Assembly: GCA_910588875.1 (NCBI GenBank)
Contig: CAJURT010000040.1
Coordinates: forward strand, 1 to 30,613
Direction: 5' to 3'
DNA: 30,613 nt
Source of the DNA: an uncultured Lachnospiraceae bacterium
GTDB lineage: Bacteria > Bacillota > Clostridia > Lachnospirales > Lachnospiraceae
Shown: positions 30,271 to 30,613 of the stretch, piece after piece
How positions within the stretch are numbered: the stretch's first letter is position 1
Layout of the letters: each line of letters starts with the position of its first letter
Made by a program: the position numbers and the translations under genes
The notes under the pieces: generated by a model
What the model saw: only the letters and a program-made list of their open reading frames with translations
Told to the model about the DNA's origin: nothing
The model's database searches: none

Positions 30271-30394
30271 GGGCAAGAGGCGGCTTTCTCATGTACTTTT
30301 CCCTACATTCCGCCACTATCTGCTAAAAAAAATGAAATCATACAAAAGATGTCGGAAAATGAACAAAAAATCTTAAAAATACGCATAAAATTTG

Positions 30395-30423
30395 TTCACT
30401 ATTTTTTTGTTATGTGGTATAAT
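30395..30423 (+). promoter_or_regulatory. SigA-type promoter of glgC
   Basis: TTCACT (30395-30400) and a perfect TATAAT (30418-30423) are separated by 17 nt. Confidence 0.65.
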
Positions 30424-30458
30424 CATATCTATAGAAAATACTACAGCGAGGTGATAGC

Positions 30459-30613
30459 GTGATTAAGAAAGAAATGATTGCCATGCTATTGGCGGGAGGG
30501 CAGGGCAGCCGATTGGGGGTGCTGACGCAGAGAGTCGCAAAGCCGGCAGTCTCATTCGGCGGAAAGTACAGGATTATTGACTTCCCTCTGAGCAATTGCA
30601 TCAATTCAGGCGT
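30459..30613 (+). CDS. glgC: Glucose-1-phosphate adenylyltransferase, N-terminal part (partial at 3' end)
   Basis: The first 51 codons of GlgC, which makes ADP-glucose for glycogen synthesis. The protein opens with IKKEMIAMLLAGGQGSRLG, the nucleotide-binding loop of sugar-nucleotide pyrophosphorylases, followed by KPAVSFGGKYRIIDFPLSNC, which is specific enough for GlgC. The start is a GTG behind GCGAGGTGA; the alternative ATG at 30474 would cut into the conserved N-terminus. The frame is open at the right edge. Confidence 0.93.
   Translation, partial: MIKKEMIAMLLAGGQGSRLGVLTQRVAKPAVSFGGKYRIIDFPLSNCINSG

Noticed and set aside
30206..30300. T-box leader before asnS
   Set aside because: The promoter lies only about 35-60 nt before the start codon and no TGGNACCGCG-like motif is present; the GGTACC at 30229 is coincidental.

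Overview
The window reads as chromosomal core DNA of a spore-forming anaerobic Firmicute, most likely a Lachnospiraceae / Clostridium cluster XIVa gut bacterium; I cannot name the species. The evidence is a SpoVAF/GerA-type germination protein, a DUF4250 protein, an FMN-riboswitch-controlled RibU, a ferredoxin-domain aldo/keto reductase, strong AGGAGG ribosome sites and GC-rich genes separated by AT-rich spacers. No phage, insertion sequence, CRISPR array, rRNA or tRNA was found.

Left part (1-2800): the 3' end of a hybrid histidine kinase with two receiver domains, a secreted protein with choline-binding-type repeats, then an FMN riboswitch, its terminator and the riboflavin transporter ribU. 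Next (2812-11643) comes one uninterrupted ten-gene plus-strand run between a promoter and a strong terminator. It holds a Sua5-type tRNA t6A synthase, a dCMP deaminase-like protein, a B12-binding/radical SAM DUF4080 protein, a DEDDh exonuclease, a 34-residue membrane peptide, a VanW-family protein, a stand-alone AIR-synthase C-domain protein, an Lrp/AsnC regulator, a class I/II aminotransferase and TrmL.

Middle (11642-18670): an aldo/keto reductase and a secreted GH5 glycosidase on the minus strand (the latter behind a ~180-nt structured leader), a spoVAF-like gene on plus, a cytoplasmic-type L-asparaginase on minus facing a DUF4250 gene across a 12-bp inverted repeat, and a cardiolipin synthase. 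From 18749 on: an HD-domain protein, a 41-residue acidic-tailed membrane peptide with its own promoter, a 490-nt AT-rich spacer with stacked hairpins and a strong minus-strand promoter (possible small RNA), mreB/mbl, recD2 and comF.

Right end (24287-30613): an uncharacterised minus-strand protein divergent from an OB-fold-like lipoprotein; then a minus-strand cluster asnS - SbcD/YhaO-like nuclease - membrane-anchored YhaN-like ATPase; and finally the 5' end of glgC, divergent from asnS.

Most genes are housekeeping. The least explained material lies between them: the minus-strand RNA candidate at about 19712-19898 with C-rich motifs, the GH5 leader RNA, the asparaginase operator-like inverted repeat (half of which recurs upstream of asnS), and several very small membrane proteins.
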